Source: CAYVQZ01 sp964453435 (GTDB taxonomy: Bacteria; Abyssobacteria; SURF-5). Taken from it: a stretch of 64,000 nt of DNA. The notes beneath the pieces are model-generated. The model was given only the letters and a program-made list of their open reading frames with translations. It had not been told where the DNA came from and did not search any database. Every line of letters begins with the position of its first letter. The first letter of the stretch is position 1. The translations under genes and the position numbers were made by a program. Location: assembly GCA_964453435.1 (NCBI GenBank), contig CAYVQZ010000014.1:14116-78115 (forward strand). The letters are read 5' to 3'. This document shows, piece by piece, positions 16,559-25,547 of this stretch.

Positions 16559-17513
16559 GCTACCCAGTATGAGAGTGAATGTCGGCGGAATCGACATGAA
16601 GAATCCCGTCATGACGGCATCGGGCACATTTGGATACGGGCTCGAATTTTCCCGGTTCATCGATTTGTCCAGGCTCGGCGCATTTGTGACCAAAGGCGTG
16701 TCAAAACGGCCATGGGCCGGTAACCGTCCCGCTCGAATCGTTGAGACACGGGCAGGCATGCTCAACTCGATAGGGCTTCAAAACGTCGGCGTTGACGCCC
16801 TCATCAGAGATAAGCTTCCCAAAATTCGGACTCTCGGCACTCCGGTCATCGTCAATATAGTAGGCAAAGAGATCGATGACTATGTTACGGTTGCGAAGAA
16901 GCTGAACGAACAGGAGACAGTAGCCGGAATCGAACTGAATATTTCTTGTCCGAACATCAAGCAAGGTGGCATCTCTTTCGGTCAGAATCCAAGCATGTCT
17001 GCGGAGATCACGCAGGCGGTGAAGTATGCGGCGCCCCGGAAACCGCTTATCGTGAAACTGACCCCGAACGTGACGGACGTAGCAGCGATTGGGCTGGCGG
17101 TGGAGCGGGGCGGAGCCGATGCGATTTCGCTCATAAACACGATCACCGGAATGGCCATTGATATAGAGACCCGTCGGCCGGCGCTTGCAAACGTGACGGG
17201 GGGTCTCTCCGGGCCGGCAATTAAACCTGTCGCTCTCAGAATGGTGTGGCAGGTGGCCCGCGCCGTGAAGATACCCGTTATCGGGATCGGAGGCATTTCC
17301 TGCTGGCAGGATGCGGTAGAATTTCTGGTTGCCGGCGCGACGGCGGTCGCCATCGGCACCGCCAATTTCATCAATCCGAAAACATCCATTGAAATAATCG
17401 ACGGAATCGAACGGTATCTCGTGAGGCGTGGATTGCGGGATATATACCAACTGATAGGAAGTCTTGAGACGGATGAACCTGGCCCCCAGAGAACGCCTGA
17501 TTGTTGCTCTTGA
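16551..17513 (+). CDS. pyrD: Dihydroorotate dehydrogenase, class 1B catalytic subunit
   Basis: Oxidises dihydroorotate to orotate in pyrimidine synthesis, with FMN. The class 1 catalytic cysteine is in LNISCPNIKQGG. Other marks are VTKGVSKRPWAGN, GLQNVGVD, LINTITGMAID and the FMN-binding GIGGISCWQDAVEFL. Pairing with pyrK makes it class 1B (NAD+-linked), the usual type in anaerobes. The start overlaps the end of pyrK by eight bases; an ATG at 16569 is an alternative. Its end overlaps pyrF by about 40 bases. Confidence 0.95.
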   Translation: MPELPSMRVNVGGIDMKNPVMTASGTFGYGLEFSRFIDLSRLGAFVTKGVSKRPWAGNRPARIVETRAGMLNSIGLQNVGVDALIRDKLPKIRTLGTPVIVNIVGKEIDDYVTVAKKLNEQETVAGIELNISCPNIKQGGISFGQNPSMSAEITQAVKYAAPRKPLIVKLTPNVTDVAAIGLAVERGGADAISLINTITGMAIDIETRRPALANVTGGLSGPAIKPVALRMVWQVARAVKIPVIGIGGISCWQDAVEFLVAGATAVAIGTANFINPKTSIEIIDGIERYLVRRGLRDIYQLIGSLETDEPGPQRTPDCCS

Positions 17514-18198
17514 CTTTCCTTCGGTCGACGAAGCGTTACACTTGGTCGAGAGATTGGGGGAGAGTGTCCTCTTCTACAAAGTCGGCCTTGAACTTTTTTC
17601 CGGGGGAGGACTCGAAGTTGTAAAAAGACTGAAGGAGATGGGAAAATCCGTTTTTCTGGACCTAAAGTTTCACGATATTCCGAACACGGTTGCGCGGGCC
17701 GCCGCCACCGCCGTAAAGTCAGGGGCGGACATGTTGAACGTCCATGCGCTGGGCGGAATGGAAATGATGCGGTCCGCCGGCGACGCCGCTTCAAAAACAG
17801 CGGAAAAACTCGGTCTCAAGAGGCCTCTCGTGCTGGCCGTGACAATACTCACCAGTCTGGACCGCAGAGCATTGGAGGAGGAAATCGGATTATCGGTCGG
17901 AGACGGCATCGCAACACTGGTGGCCTCGAAAGCGCGTCAAGCAAAAGAGGCGGGACTCGATGGCGTGGTCGCCTCAGCACAGGAAATACCCGCCATTCGC
18001 GAGTCATGCGGACCTGACGTGCACATCGTCACCCCCGGAGTGAGGCCGATGTGGGCGTCTGCAGACGACCAAAAACGAATAGCGACTCCCCGCGAGGCGC
18101 TGAACCTCGGCGCAGATCGAATTGTTGTGGGAAGACCTGTCACACGAGCGAACGACCCGACCGATGCGGTCAGAAAAATATTAGACGAATTAACTTGA
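17473..18198 (+). CDS. pyrF: Orotidine 5'-phosphate decarboxylase
   Basis: Makes UMP from OMP, the last step of the pathway. Marks: IVALDFP, the catalytic DLKFHDIPNTV (Asp-Lys-x-x-Asp), VTPGVRP and DRIVVGRPVT phosphate-binding segments. Length 241 is normal for the short bacterial form. I chose the ATG at 17473, with AGGAAG 11 bases upstream; a TTG at 17464 is possible. It overlaps the end of pyrD and is followed ten bases later by pyrE. Confidence 0.95.
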   Translation: MNLAPRERLIVALDFPSVDEALHLVERLGESVLFYKVGLELFSGGGLEVVKRLKEMGKSVFLDLKFHDIPNTVARAAATAVKSGADMLNVHALGGMEMMRSAGDAASKTAEKLGLKRPLVLAVTILTSLDRRALEEEIGLSVGDGIATLVASKARQAKEAGLDGVVASAQEIPAIRESCGPDVHIVTPGVRPMWASADDQKRIATPREALNLGADRIVVGRPVTRANDPTDAVRKILDELT

Positions 18199-18208
18199 GG
18201 AAATCCAG

Positions 18209-18811
18209 ATGCCGCAAAGGACGTCAAGGGTTACGAAACTGACAGCCAAAGAGCTGCTTGTCCTATTCGAACAAGAGGGAGCGCTTCTCACCGGCCACTT
18301 TCATCTCTCGTCGGGGCTTCACAGCGAAAAGTATCTTCAATGCGCAATAATCCTTCAGCGCCCCGACCTGAGCGAACGCATCGGCTCAGCCATCGCGGCG
18401 AAATTTTCGCGTTCAAAGATTGACTGCGTGGTCGGGCCTGCGATTGGCGGCATCATTGTTGCGCATGAGGTGGCGCGCGCTCTCGGTGTGCGGGCAATGT
18501 TTACCGAACGCGAGTCGGACTCGATTACGCTCCGGAGGGGTTTCTCCATCAAGAAGGGTGAACGGGCGCTCGTCGTGGAAGATATAACGACCACGGGCAG
18601 GTCGGTGAACGAAGTGATAGCGGCGTTGGAAGCGCTGAGCGCGGTGGTGGTTGGCGTTAGCGCCGTGATCGACCGCAGCGGCGGGGAAGCGCGATTCAGC
18701 GTGCCTTTCAAACCGCTGGCCCGGCTGCATGTCGCGACTTTTCGGCCCGAGGCGTGTCCCCTCTGCCGGCAGGGGTCGCCCATTTCCAAACCGGGGAGCC
18801 GAAAAGGCTAA
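18209..18811 (+). CDS. pyrE: Orotate phosphoribosyltransferase
   Basis: Joins orotate to PRPP to give OMP. The PRPP loop is ALVVEDITTTGRSV. GPAIGGIIVAHEVARAL and the flexible TERESDSITLRRGF loop are also as expected. About 200 residues, with a cysteine pair near the C terminus (CPLC) as in the PyrE of many thermophiles and anaerobes. It completes a pyrKDFE run in which four consecutive pathway proteins are made together. Confidence 0.94.
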   Translation: MPQRTSRVTKLTAKELLVLFEQEGALLTGHFHLSSGLHSEKYLQCAIILQRPDLSERIGSAIAAKFSRSKIDCVVGPAIGGIIVAHEVARALGVRAMFTERESDSITLRRGFSIKKGERALVVEDITTTGRSVNEVIAALEALSAVVVGVSAVIDRSGGEARFSVPFKPLARLHVATFRPEACPLCRQGSPISKPGSRKG

Positions 18812-18825
18812 CGGAGGCCATGGGG

Positions 18826-19377
18826 ATGCATTCCGAATATCCGGAACAATACAGAAAAACCGTTACGCTTGACGGATTGGAAATATTTCTTCGCCCGATT
18901 AAGCCGACCGATGATGAACTGCTGGTGGAGATGTTTAATTCCTTATCCAAGGAGACCATTCACCTTCGGTTTTTTTCCACTTTGAAGTATATGCCGAAAG
19001 AACAACTCGAGAAGTTCACTCACATTGACTATGAACATCAGATGGCCATCGTTGCGCTGGTTCATAAAGACGGAAGGGAAGCAATGGTGGCCGTCGGAAG
19101 ATATACGCTGGAACAAGACGAACCCGGCGCGGCGGAATTCGCAATCGTCGTGCAGGACGATTACCAGGGGCGCGGTATCGGAACCGCGGTGCTCAGGCAT
19201 CTGGCCCACGTCGCCAAACTCCAAGGGGTGCGACTCATTGTCGGATATATTATGAACGAAAATACACGCATGTTTTCGGTTCTGAAGAGAAGCGGGTTGA
19301 TAATGACGAGAAAGAACTGGGACAGGGGTATCACGCGGGTGGATATCCCGATTGACGAAAACGTTCAGATTGAATAG
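18826..19377 (+). CDS. GNAT family N-acetyltransferase
   Basis: Acyl-CoA-dependent N-acetyltransferase of about 183 residues. The acetyl-CoA loop is DDYQGRGIGTAVLRHL (Q/R-x-x-G-x-G/A). The N-terminal part (LRPIKPTDDELLVEMFNSLS, HLRFFS) resembles the GNAT module of Pat-type protein lysine acetyltransferases, but no acyl-CoA synthetase domain is attached. I chose the ATG at 18826, eight bases after CGGAGG; the ATG two codons earlier is too close to it. It follows pyrE by 14 bases and is probably the last gene of the operon. Substrate unknown. Confidence 0.8.
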   Translation: MHSEYPEQYRKTVTLDGLEIFLRPIKPTDDELLVEMFNSLSKETIHLRFFSTLKYMPKEQLEKFTHIDYEHQMAIVALVHKDGREAMVAVGRYTLEQDEPGAAEFAIVVQDDYQGRGIGTAVLRHLAHVAKLQGVRLIVGYIMNENTRMFSVLKRSGLIMTRKNWDRGITRVDIPIDENVQIE

Positions 19378-19405
19378 AGCGTTTCGACGCCCGGCCTTGA
19401 AGACT

Positions 19406-19435
19406 TTGACAGCCGCCCCGTTCAGATGCTACATT
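19406..19435 (+). promoter_or_regulatory. Promoter for the SPOR-domain gene
   Basis: TTGACA (19406-19411), 18-base spacer, TACATT (19430-19435), about 25 bases before the ATG at 19460. Confidence 0.5.
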
Positions 19436-19459
19436 GTAACGCGGCGAGACTAACTCGCA

Positions 19460-20023
19460 ATGAGGAATATGCGAATAGGGTCCGGACAATTTCTCTTGTT
19501 GATTGTTGGTATCCTGCTCTTATCGATCGGAGGCGGGCTTATAGGCGGCAGATGGGCCATCGAGAGACAGGAAATCCCGTCAACGACTTCTTCAACCGAA
19601 CTGATTCCTGATCCGCCGGGTTCTGGAGCGGCCGAGACCACGGCGGCGCCGGAAATCTCGAAGCCGACCACCCCGACGAAGAAGGCTTTGGAACCTGCTG
19701 CTCCGGCTTGGGATAAAACCCGCTCTGAACCAATTTTGGATAAAGAACAAGGGAGCCGGAGCGAGCCGTCGCTCGTACCCGGTCAGAAATATGTGATTCA
19801 GGCGATTTCCACGCCGAATCGGGGGGAGGCGTCTCACGCGCGGCACGAGATTATGGACGAGGGATTTCCAGCGGGGATTTTCGAAGCCAACCTCGGCGAG
19901 CGAGGGATGTGGTATCGGGTCTATATCGGCCCCTATAACGACGAATCGGAAGCCAAGGCTATTTTGAACTCGGTACAGCGGATTCCGGGTTTTCAAACAA
20001 GTTTTGTAAGACCACTTGATTGA
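19460..20023 (+). CDS. Membrane-anchored SPOR domain protein
   Basis: A 187-residue bitopic protein: one membrane helix (about 10-30), a Pro/Thr/Ser-rich periplasmic linker (35-105), and a C-terminal SPOR domain from about 107 (KYVIQAISTPNRGEA, then MWYRVYIGPYNDESEAKAIL). SPOR domains bind denuded septal peptidoglycan, so a division or cell-wall role is likely. The upstream ATG at 19460 or one at 19469 may be the start; neither has a strong ribosome site. Confidence 0.85.
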   Translation: MRNMRIGSGQFLLLIVGILLLSIGGGLIGGRWAIERQEIPSTTSSTELIPDPPGSGAAETTAAPEISKPTTPTKKALEPAAPAWDKTRSEPILDKEQGSRSEPSLVPGQKYVIQAISTPNRGEASHARHEIMDEGFPAGIFEANLGERGMWYRVYIGPYNDESEAKAILNSVQRIPGFQTSFVRPLD

Positions 20024-20064
20024 GGCGCTTACGGGATGCTGTCGGTTAGAAAGGATTTTGGGCA

Positions 20065-20790
20065 ATGAAAGGTGTTGTGCTCGCGGGCGGGTTGGGAACC
20101 CGGCTGTATCCCCTCACCAAAGTCACAAACAAACATTTGCTCCCCATTTACAATAAACCGATGATTTTCTATCCCATCGAAACTCTCGTGCAGGCCGCGA
20201 TCACGGACATCCTATTGGTCACGGGCGGCAACAGCGCGGGGGATTTCCTGCGACTTATTGGAAACGGCAAGGAATTCGGCCTCAAACACATCAATTACAC
20301 GTATCAGGAAGGCGAGGGCGGCATCGCCGAGGCCCTTGGACTTGCCGAACATTTCGCAGGCGACGACCTTGTCACGGTCATACTCGGCGATAACATAATT
20401 GAGGGTTCGATTCACAAGGCGGCCAGAGACTTTCAGAAACAGGGCGCCGGCGCCAAAATTTTTTTGAAAGAAGTGGCGGATCCGGAGCGATTCGGCGTGG
20501 CTATTCTTGACGGTGAAAAGGTCGTACGGATTGACGAAAAACCGAAGAAACCTGAAACAAACTATGCGGTGGTGGGAATATACATGTACGACAATAGCGT
20601 CTTCGACATTATAAAGACGCTGAAGCCGTCAGACCGCGGCGAATTGGAGATAACCGACGTCAACAACGCTTACATCGAGCGTGGGACGATGACGTACGAA
20701 ATCCTCGATGGATGGTGGACCGACGCCGGTACCTTCTCATCCCTTGTGCGAGCCAACAAGCTGGTCGCCCAGCGTCACGGCATCAAATAG
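20065..20790 (+). CDS. Sugar-1-phosphate nucleotidyltransferase (RmlA-like, short form)
   Basis: Activates a sugar 1-phosphate with NTP, probably glucose 1-phosphate to dTDP-glucose. Motifs: AGGLGTRLYPLTKVTNKHLLPIYNKPM, the ILGDNI metal site, FGVAILDGEKV, DEKPKKP and WWTDAGTF. At 241 residues it is the short RmlA form without the C-terminal allosteric helices. No rmlB, C or D is nearby, so it may serve the adjacent glycan cluster through enzymes encoded elsewhere. It converges with that cluster. Confidence 0.9.
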   Translation: MKGVVLAGGLGTRLYPLTKVTNKHLLPIYNKPMIFYPIETLVQAAITDILLVTGGNSAGDFLRLIGNGKEFGLKHINYTYQEGEGGIAEALGLAEHFAGDDLVTVILGDNIIEGSIHKAARDFQKQGAGAKIFLKEVADPERFGVAILDGEKVVRIDEKPKKPETNYAVVGIYMYDNSVFDIIKTLKPSDRGELEITDVNNAYIERGTMTYEILDGWWTDAGTFSSLVRANKLVAQRHGIK

Positions 20791-20896
20791 CAAAGACGCA
20801 CGCTCTTCCAGTTGACAAGCAGCCTTCGGCGCTTTCTTGTTTCACTGAAAATCGAATCCCGATTCAGGCGGTTTCGGCCGGCCTTGCCGGAACGGG

Positions 20897-22978
20897 TTAT
20901 TGTCTGAGCGCCTGAGCGAACGCGCCCGCGCTCGTATTCCATTTGTCCCTCCGCAGGTATTCATCAAAAATTGCCACGGCCCGACCACGGTCCCCTTGTT
21001 CGACATACAGCAGCGCGAGAAGCGAATATGCTTCAATGTTTCTATTGGACAACCGGATGGCCTGCTTCAGGGCAGCCTCGGCCTCGTGGAACATCTTCCG
21101 ATGGAAATAGAGGCCTCCAATGTTCGAGCGACACTTCGAGAACTTCTGTTGCGCCGCGCTGTCACGAACGAACCGTTTGTCTGAGAGAAGCCTGGCTTCG
21201 AGCGAATTCCAATAGTCGATGTCGAACTGTACGGCTTCATCCGGGAGTGTCTCTAGCCTTTCCCGCTTTACCTCCATAACCAAACCGGCCGGAACAGCGA
21301 AGTCATGTATCCAGTCGATCGGCAATCCTTCGTCGTAGTACATCGGCTTTCCCGGTCTGTTTCGCTGAAACAGTTTCAGGAGCAGATAGGCGTTTATATT
21401 CATCGTTCTGTGGGCGCCATATACTCCGCCGCCTTCGATTCCCGCCAAACCATAGAGTGAGAAGGCCTCGGCATAATCGTTCGGCGATAGAAATTCGATG
21501 TCGGGAGCGTTGCGAGAAGCTTCAGCGGCATAGTTCTGATTCGCCAGTCTGTTAACGCTCAGGATTGAAACATCTCTTCGTTCTCCGTTCACCCATTTTA
21601 AATACATCGGTATCGAGTAAGCCGAATCGGTCCCCGCAAACAGGATAGCGCCTTCGCGCATGCTGTTCATCAGGCTTTCGCCGTAAAAAAGCGCGAACTC
21701 ATGTCCTCGCATGCTTGCCTTGTCATAGTTCACGACAGCGGTCCACAGAGGGAGCGCGAGCAACGGAAAAACAACCAATGCCGCAGTCGCCAGCGGATGT
21801 TGAACTCGTCTGAGAGCTTTCGCCGCCATCAACCCGAGTATCCCCATTCCATATCCGCACCAGATTGCGAGGAATATCCACGAGGGGAGGAAATATATTC
21901 TGAGCAGGTCCTGCGCATTCAAATCGAGTTCCGTATTTGCGATTACCACCAGCGCGACTCCCACGCACAGGAAAGCCACTCCAGTGAAGACAAGCCAAAT
22001 TCTCCCCTCTCTTCGAGAAAAACCGGCCACGAGCGCAGCAGGAGCCACGAACAGGACGGAAAGCGACTCGGAAACGGCTGATCTGAAAAAGAATTTCAAT
22101 TGCGGGAGAATAACGGCGACCGGCCTTACCAGTTCGATGCTCCGATATTGTTTCCGAAAGACATGAAACCGGAACGCGTTCCAGGTTTCGGGATCGCCCC
22201 AGTTGATCGGAGGATTGGCCGAAGCCCGAATGGGAAGGTACAGGTACAACGCCAGGCCGAGCAGAAAAAATCCGACACATCCAAGCATCGCCCGTGCTGA
22301 AATGATGATGAGAGGACGTCGGAGCAGAACGAGCAGAACGATCGCAGGAGCCAGCAATAACAGCGTCTGATGATTCGCCTGCCCCATTCCGAACAAGAAG
22401 GCTGCGGCAAACAACCACCCCTTCTTCCACGGCGCTTCAATCCAGAGTGCGAGAACGAGAAGAATGAGACAGATGAGGAGGTTGTTCAGGGCGTAGACCT
22501 CTGCAATCAGCGACTGCTGCCAGAACGTCGGTGAAAAGGCAAGGCAGAGCGAGGCTGCGACTGACGCTGTCCCGAGTATGATGCCGGTTCCCGGGTTGTG
22601 GAAATACTCGTTTGACAGGATTCGAAAGCATACCAGTGGAAGTGTTCTTACTATGATAAGAGCCAATATCCCCACGGCGGCCGCGCCGAAAATGGCCGAC
22701 ATCAGGTTCAGCCTGAAAGCGATGTCGCCCAAGGGAAGGAACGAGAACATCTTGGCAAGAATCAGCCACAGGGGATAGCCGGGAGGATGAGCGACACCCA
22801 GTGTGACGGCGGCGGTTATCAGTTCGCCCGAATCCCCAAACGTAACGGTGGGCGCAAGGGTGAACAGATAGAGGGAAAGCGCCGCAACGCCTGCAACAAG
22901 CGCTGACACCGTCTCGCGCGGTCGGAGAGCGACAGGCGAATGAGTCCGTTCGAATGGGGTGGCCGGATGCTTTGGCAT
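20897..22978 (-). CDS. DUF2723 membrane glycosyltransferase with C-terminal TPR-like repeats
   Basis: A 693-residue integral membrane protein with ten or more helices over the first 420 residues. The N-terminal FGDSGELITAA and GVAHPPGYPLWLILAK motifs define the DUF2723/TMEM260-like family, thought to be GT-C O-glycosyltransferases acting with a polyprenyl-linked sugar outside the membrane. A soluble region follows (about 420-620), then two helical TPR-like repeats (IGGLYFHRKMFHEAEAAL and LLALLYVEQGDRGRAV). It is the last gene of the glycan cluster, three bases after a radical SAM gene. Confidence 0.85.
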   Translation of the reverse strand: MPKHPATPFERTHSPVALRPRETVSALVAGVAALSLYLFTLAPTVTFGDSGELITAAVTLGVAHPPGYPLWLILAKMFSFLPLGDIAFRLNLMSAIFGAAAVGILALIIVRTLPLVCFRILSNEYFHNPGTGIILGTASVAASLCLAFSPTFWQQSLIAEVYALNNLLICLILLVLALWIEAPWKKGWLFAAAFLFGMGQANHQTLLLLAPAIVLLVLLRRPLIIISARAMLGCVGFFLLGLALYLYLPIRASANPPINWGDPETWNAFRFHVFRKQYRSIELVRPVAVILPQLKFFFRSAVSESLSVLFVAPAALVAGFSRREGRIWLVFTGVAFLCVGVALVVIANTELDLNAQDLLRIYFLPSWIFLAIWCGYGMGILGLMAAKALRRVQHPLATAALVVFPLLALPLWTAVVNYDKASMRGHEFALFYGESLMNSMREGAILFAGTDSAYSIPMYLKWVNGERRDVSILSVNRLANQNYAAEASRNAPDIEFLSPNDYAEAFSLYGLAGIEGGGVYGAHRTMNINAYLLLKLFQRNRPGKPMYYDEGLPIDWIHDFAVPAGLVMEVKRERLETLPDEAVQFDIDYWNSLEARLLSDKRFVRDSAAQQKFSKCRSNIGGLYFHRKMFHEAEAALKQAIRLSNRNIEAYSLLALLYVEQGDRGRAVAIFDEYLRRDKWNTSAGAFAQALRQ

Positions 22979-22981
22979 CGT

Positions 22982-24445
22982 CTATTTTCTGAAAGGAGGA
23001 AATTTCAACAAGCTTCTTCGAAAATTGTACCACATATCTTTGTGAAACGGCATCTGGATAAGCCGTGGAACGACCAGGAAAAAAAGGAATGAAGGAAACA
23101 GCCACCGATACCAGCCACTGTCGAGGAGGAAATTGACCGTGCGGGGTTTCACGAACGGGATAAGTGTGAACAACGCCTGTATACGCGCCAGCGGGCGGAT
23201 ATCTCTGACGGATCCCCCCTTGAAGTAGTCCCTCTCAACCCCCTCCTCAATCGCTTCCATATCGAGGTCGGACAGTAAATTGTGGTCACGAGCCATATTT
23301 ATGATTTCGGTTCCCGGATAGTATCGCATCCAAAAACAATTTATGTGGTCGGGCTGAACGCGCGTATAGTGGCGAACGGCCTCGATATAATCTGCCTCTT
23401 CATGCAAAGGAAGTCCGAAGATATGGTCCACATCGAGATAGATTCCCGCCTTTTTCACTGCGTTACAAGCCTTCACAATTTGTTCGTTGGTCTCATATCT
23501 GCGACAGACGTCGCGCTTGAGACTTTCATTCCAGGTCTGAATCCCAATCTGGATTCGTTTGCATCCGGCATCGGCAAGGAGAGCGGCAACCTCGTTATCA
23601 ATATGCCTGGCGCTCCCGATGCAGCGGAAAATGGTTCCGACGTCGGTCTTATACATCCGAATAAATTCTTCGAGCCATTCCCGGTCACTAAGGAAGTCGT
23701 CATCGAGAAAAAAAACCATTTGAAAAGGATTCTCCTTTGCCGCGAGCACGAGCTCTTCGATCACGCTTTCCACCCTGCGTTTCCGAAGAAAGTTGCGCCC
23801 GCCATACATCTTGTTCAGCAGGCTGTTGCAACAGTAGGTGCAGGAGTACGGGCACCCCCTGCTTGTCATCACATAGTAAATCTCCCTGTAGACAGGAACT
23901 TGCTCGGTGAAAATGTTTTTATCGGGGAACGGTATCGAGTCCAGGTCCGCTATTGGAGGCCGCGGAGCGTTCTCGATAATTTTCGCATTCGACTTACACC
24001 ACACGTTTGCAATGTGCGTGTCGTCGCCGCCAGAATCAAGCGCCTGTGCGAGGTCAAGCAGGGCGCCTTCTCCCTCTCCCACGACAGCGTAATCGACAAA
24101 CGGATTCTGGATGGTTCGCCGCGGGAGCGCTGTTACGTGAATTCCGCCGAAAACAATGGGCACATCGGATATTGTCTTGAGTTCCCTGGCCACAGCGCAT
24201 GCCCACCGATAGTAATCGGACACAATGGAGAAGGCGACGAGATCGGGTTTTTCCCGAGCGATGCGCGCGGCCACTTTCGAAGGCCGCTTCAGCCTTCTGG
24301 AAACGGCCGGAACATTGAGATACTCGCTGTCGAAAATAAAGGATTCATAAACAAGCGAGGTGTCGTGCCCGTGCTGTTTGAGCACCGCTGAGAGATACTC
24401 GATAGCAATCGATTCAGCTTCCTTATAGACGAACACTACCTTCAT
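22982..24445 (-). CDS. B12-binding-domain radical SAM enzyme
   Basis: A 487-residue enzyme of the cobalamin-binding radical SAM class. The N-terminal Rossmann-like B12 domain (about 1-145) has VFGGIHVTALP and VVGEGEGALL. The [4Fe-4S]-SAM motif is C-x3-C-x2-C in GCPYSCTYCCN near residue 200, followed by FFLDDDFL and IGIQTWNE. The B12 domain lacks the classic D-x-H-x-x-G histidine, so B12 may bind base-off without a His ligand. C-terminal hydrophobic segments near 420-460 suggest membrane contact. Such enzymes methylate or rearrange unactivated carbons; placement among glycosyltransferases suggests a lipid-linked sugar or lipid substrate. Confidence 0.85.
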   Translation of the reverse strand: MKVVFVYKEAESIAIEYLSAVLKQHGHDTSLVYESFIFDSEYLNVPAVSRRLKRPSKVAARIAREKPDLVAFSIVSDYYRWACAVARELKTISDVPIVFGGIHVTALPRRTIQNPFVDYAVVGEGEGALLDLAQALDSGGDDTHIANVWCKSNAKIIENAPRPPIADLDSIPFPDKNIFTEQVPVYREIYYVMTSRGCPYSCTYCCNSLLNKMYGGRNFLRKRRVESVIEELVLAAKENPFQMVFFLDDDFLSDREWLEEFIRMYKTDVGTIFRCIGSARHIDNEVAALLADAGCKRIQIGIQTWNESLKRDVCRRYETNEQIVKACNAVKKAGIYLDVDHIFGLPLHEEADYIEAVRHYTRVQPDHINCFWMRYYPGTEIINMARDHNLLSDLDMEAIEEGVERDYFKGGSVRDIRPLARIQALFTLIPFVKPRTVNFLLDSGWYRWLFPSFLFFLVVPRLIQMPFHKDMWYNFRRSLLKFPPFRK

Positions 24446-24463
24446 GAAACTTCGGTGGCCAGT

Positions 24464-25534
24464 TTACTTCTCCCATTGGGCGGCGGACCCGATGCGCAAT
24501 GTCAGCACATCCAGCCAGCCGAGGAGGATTCCGACCTGTTGGATAACAGGAAAATAATGTGCCTTTGCAATAATGAAAGCGGATACCGCAACTCCCGAGA
24601 GAATCGCTATCTTCCAATTCCACACGAGAAGGTACGAACCGACGTAAACAAGCATAAGGGGAGAGAATACCGCCAGCATGCGGCGCACCGGAAAGATCAG
24701 CAGGCCGAACCAGCCGTAACGAGGATTCATGAGCATATGGATGTACCGGAAGAGAACAGGAATAGTGAGAGCCACCCTCCGACGTATCTGCTTCATCTCC
24801 GCCTTGAAACTCTGAGGGCCGGTCTCATAGACCACGGCCTGAGCGTCGATGATGGAGCGATATCCCTGGGACCGCAACCTGAAATTGATCTCGAGGTCAT
24901 CGACTATGCAATCAGGGGGGAATTCCGGAAGCAGGGTCTTTCGAAACGACATCAGCTTCCCGTCAAGACTGATTACGGTGTCAAGCCTTCCTTCGAGCGC
25001 TCGCAATTCCCAGTCAGCTTCGTGATATTTCGTTTTGCTGCGACCGAAGAAGGGATGGCTGGCTTCGACAACGGCTGTTCCGCCGACGGCGCCTATTCTT
25101 TCGTCGGCATAGCATGTCACGAGCGACGCCAGCGCGTCCGGTTTCAATACGGTGTCCGCGTCGGTAACAACGACTATTTCAGACCGCGCATTTTGTATTC
25201 CCACGTTGATCGCGTTTATCTTTCCCCGCGGTGAATTAAGAACGGTTACTGGATACGACGAAGCGATTTCCCGCGTTCTGTCCGTGGAGGAATTATCCAC
25301 CACCAGAATCTCCATCTTTTCGGCAGGGTATTCGAGCTTTCGCAGGTCTTCGATTTTTCGGTCTATGTTGGTTTCCTCGTTGAAGGCCGGCACGACAACC
25401 GTCACCTCGGGAGCTTGCTCCGCCCGGGGTACTGGCCTGTTTCGTGTCAGATATCTCATGAGCGGCGCGTAGCCGACAATCAGGAAGGCAAGGTATCCGC
25501 ATATCAGGAAAAACAATGTCGTCGCGATGGTCAT
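24464..25534 (-). CDS. Processive-type family 2 glycosyltransferase, membrane bound
   Basis: A 356-residue protein with an N-terminal helix (4-26), a GT-A catalytic domain (about 42-260) and two C-terminal helices (285-305, 308-325). Catalytic marks are VVPAFNEETNI, VDNSSTD, TDADT (the DxD), and the QxxRW-like KQIRRRV. This layout resembles BcsA/NodC-type synthases that extrude a polymer, so it may elongate the glycan. It lies 13 bases downstream of a SPASM radical SAM gene. Confidence 0.88.
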   Translation of the reverse strand: MTIATTLFFLICGYLAFLIVGYAPLMRYLTRNRPVPRAEQAPEVTVVVPAFNEETNIDRKIEDLRKLEYPAEKMEILVVDNSSTDRTREIASSYPVTVLNSPRGKINAINVGIQNARSEIVVVTDADTVLKPDALASLVTCYADERIGAVGGTAVVEASHPFFGRSKTKYHEADWELRALEGRLDTVISLDGKLMSFRKTLLPEFPPDCIVDDLEINFRLRSQGYRSIIDAQAVVYETGPQSFKAEMKQIRRRVALTIPVLFRYIHMLMNPRYGWFGLLIFPVRRMLAVFSPLMLVYVGSYLLVWNWKIAILSGVAVSAFIIAKAHYFPVIQQVGILLGWLDVLTLRIGSAAQWEK

Positions 25535-25547
25535 TCCTTCGCCTTGT

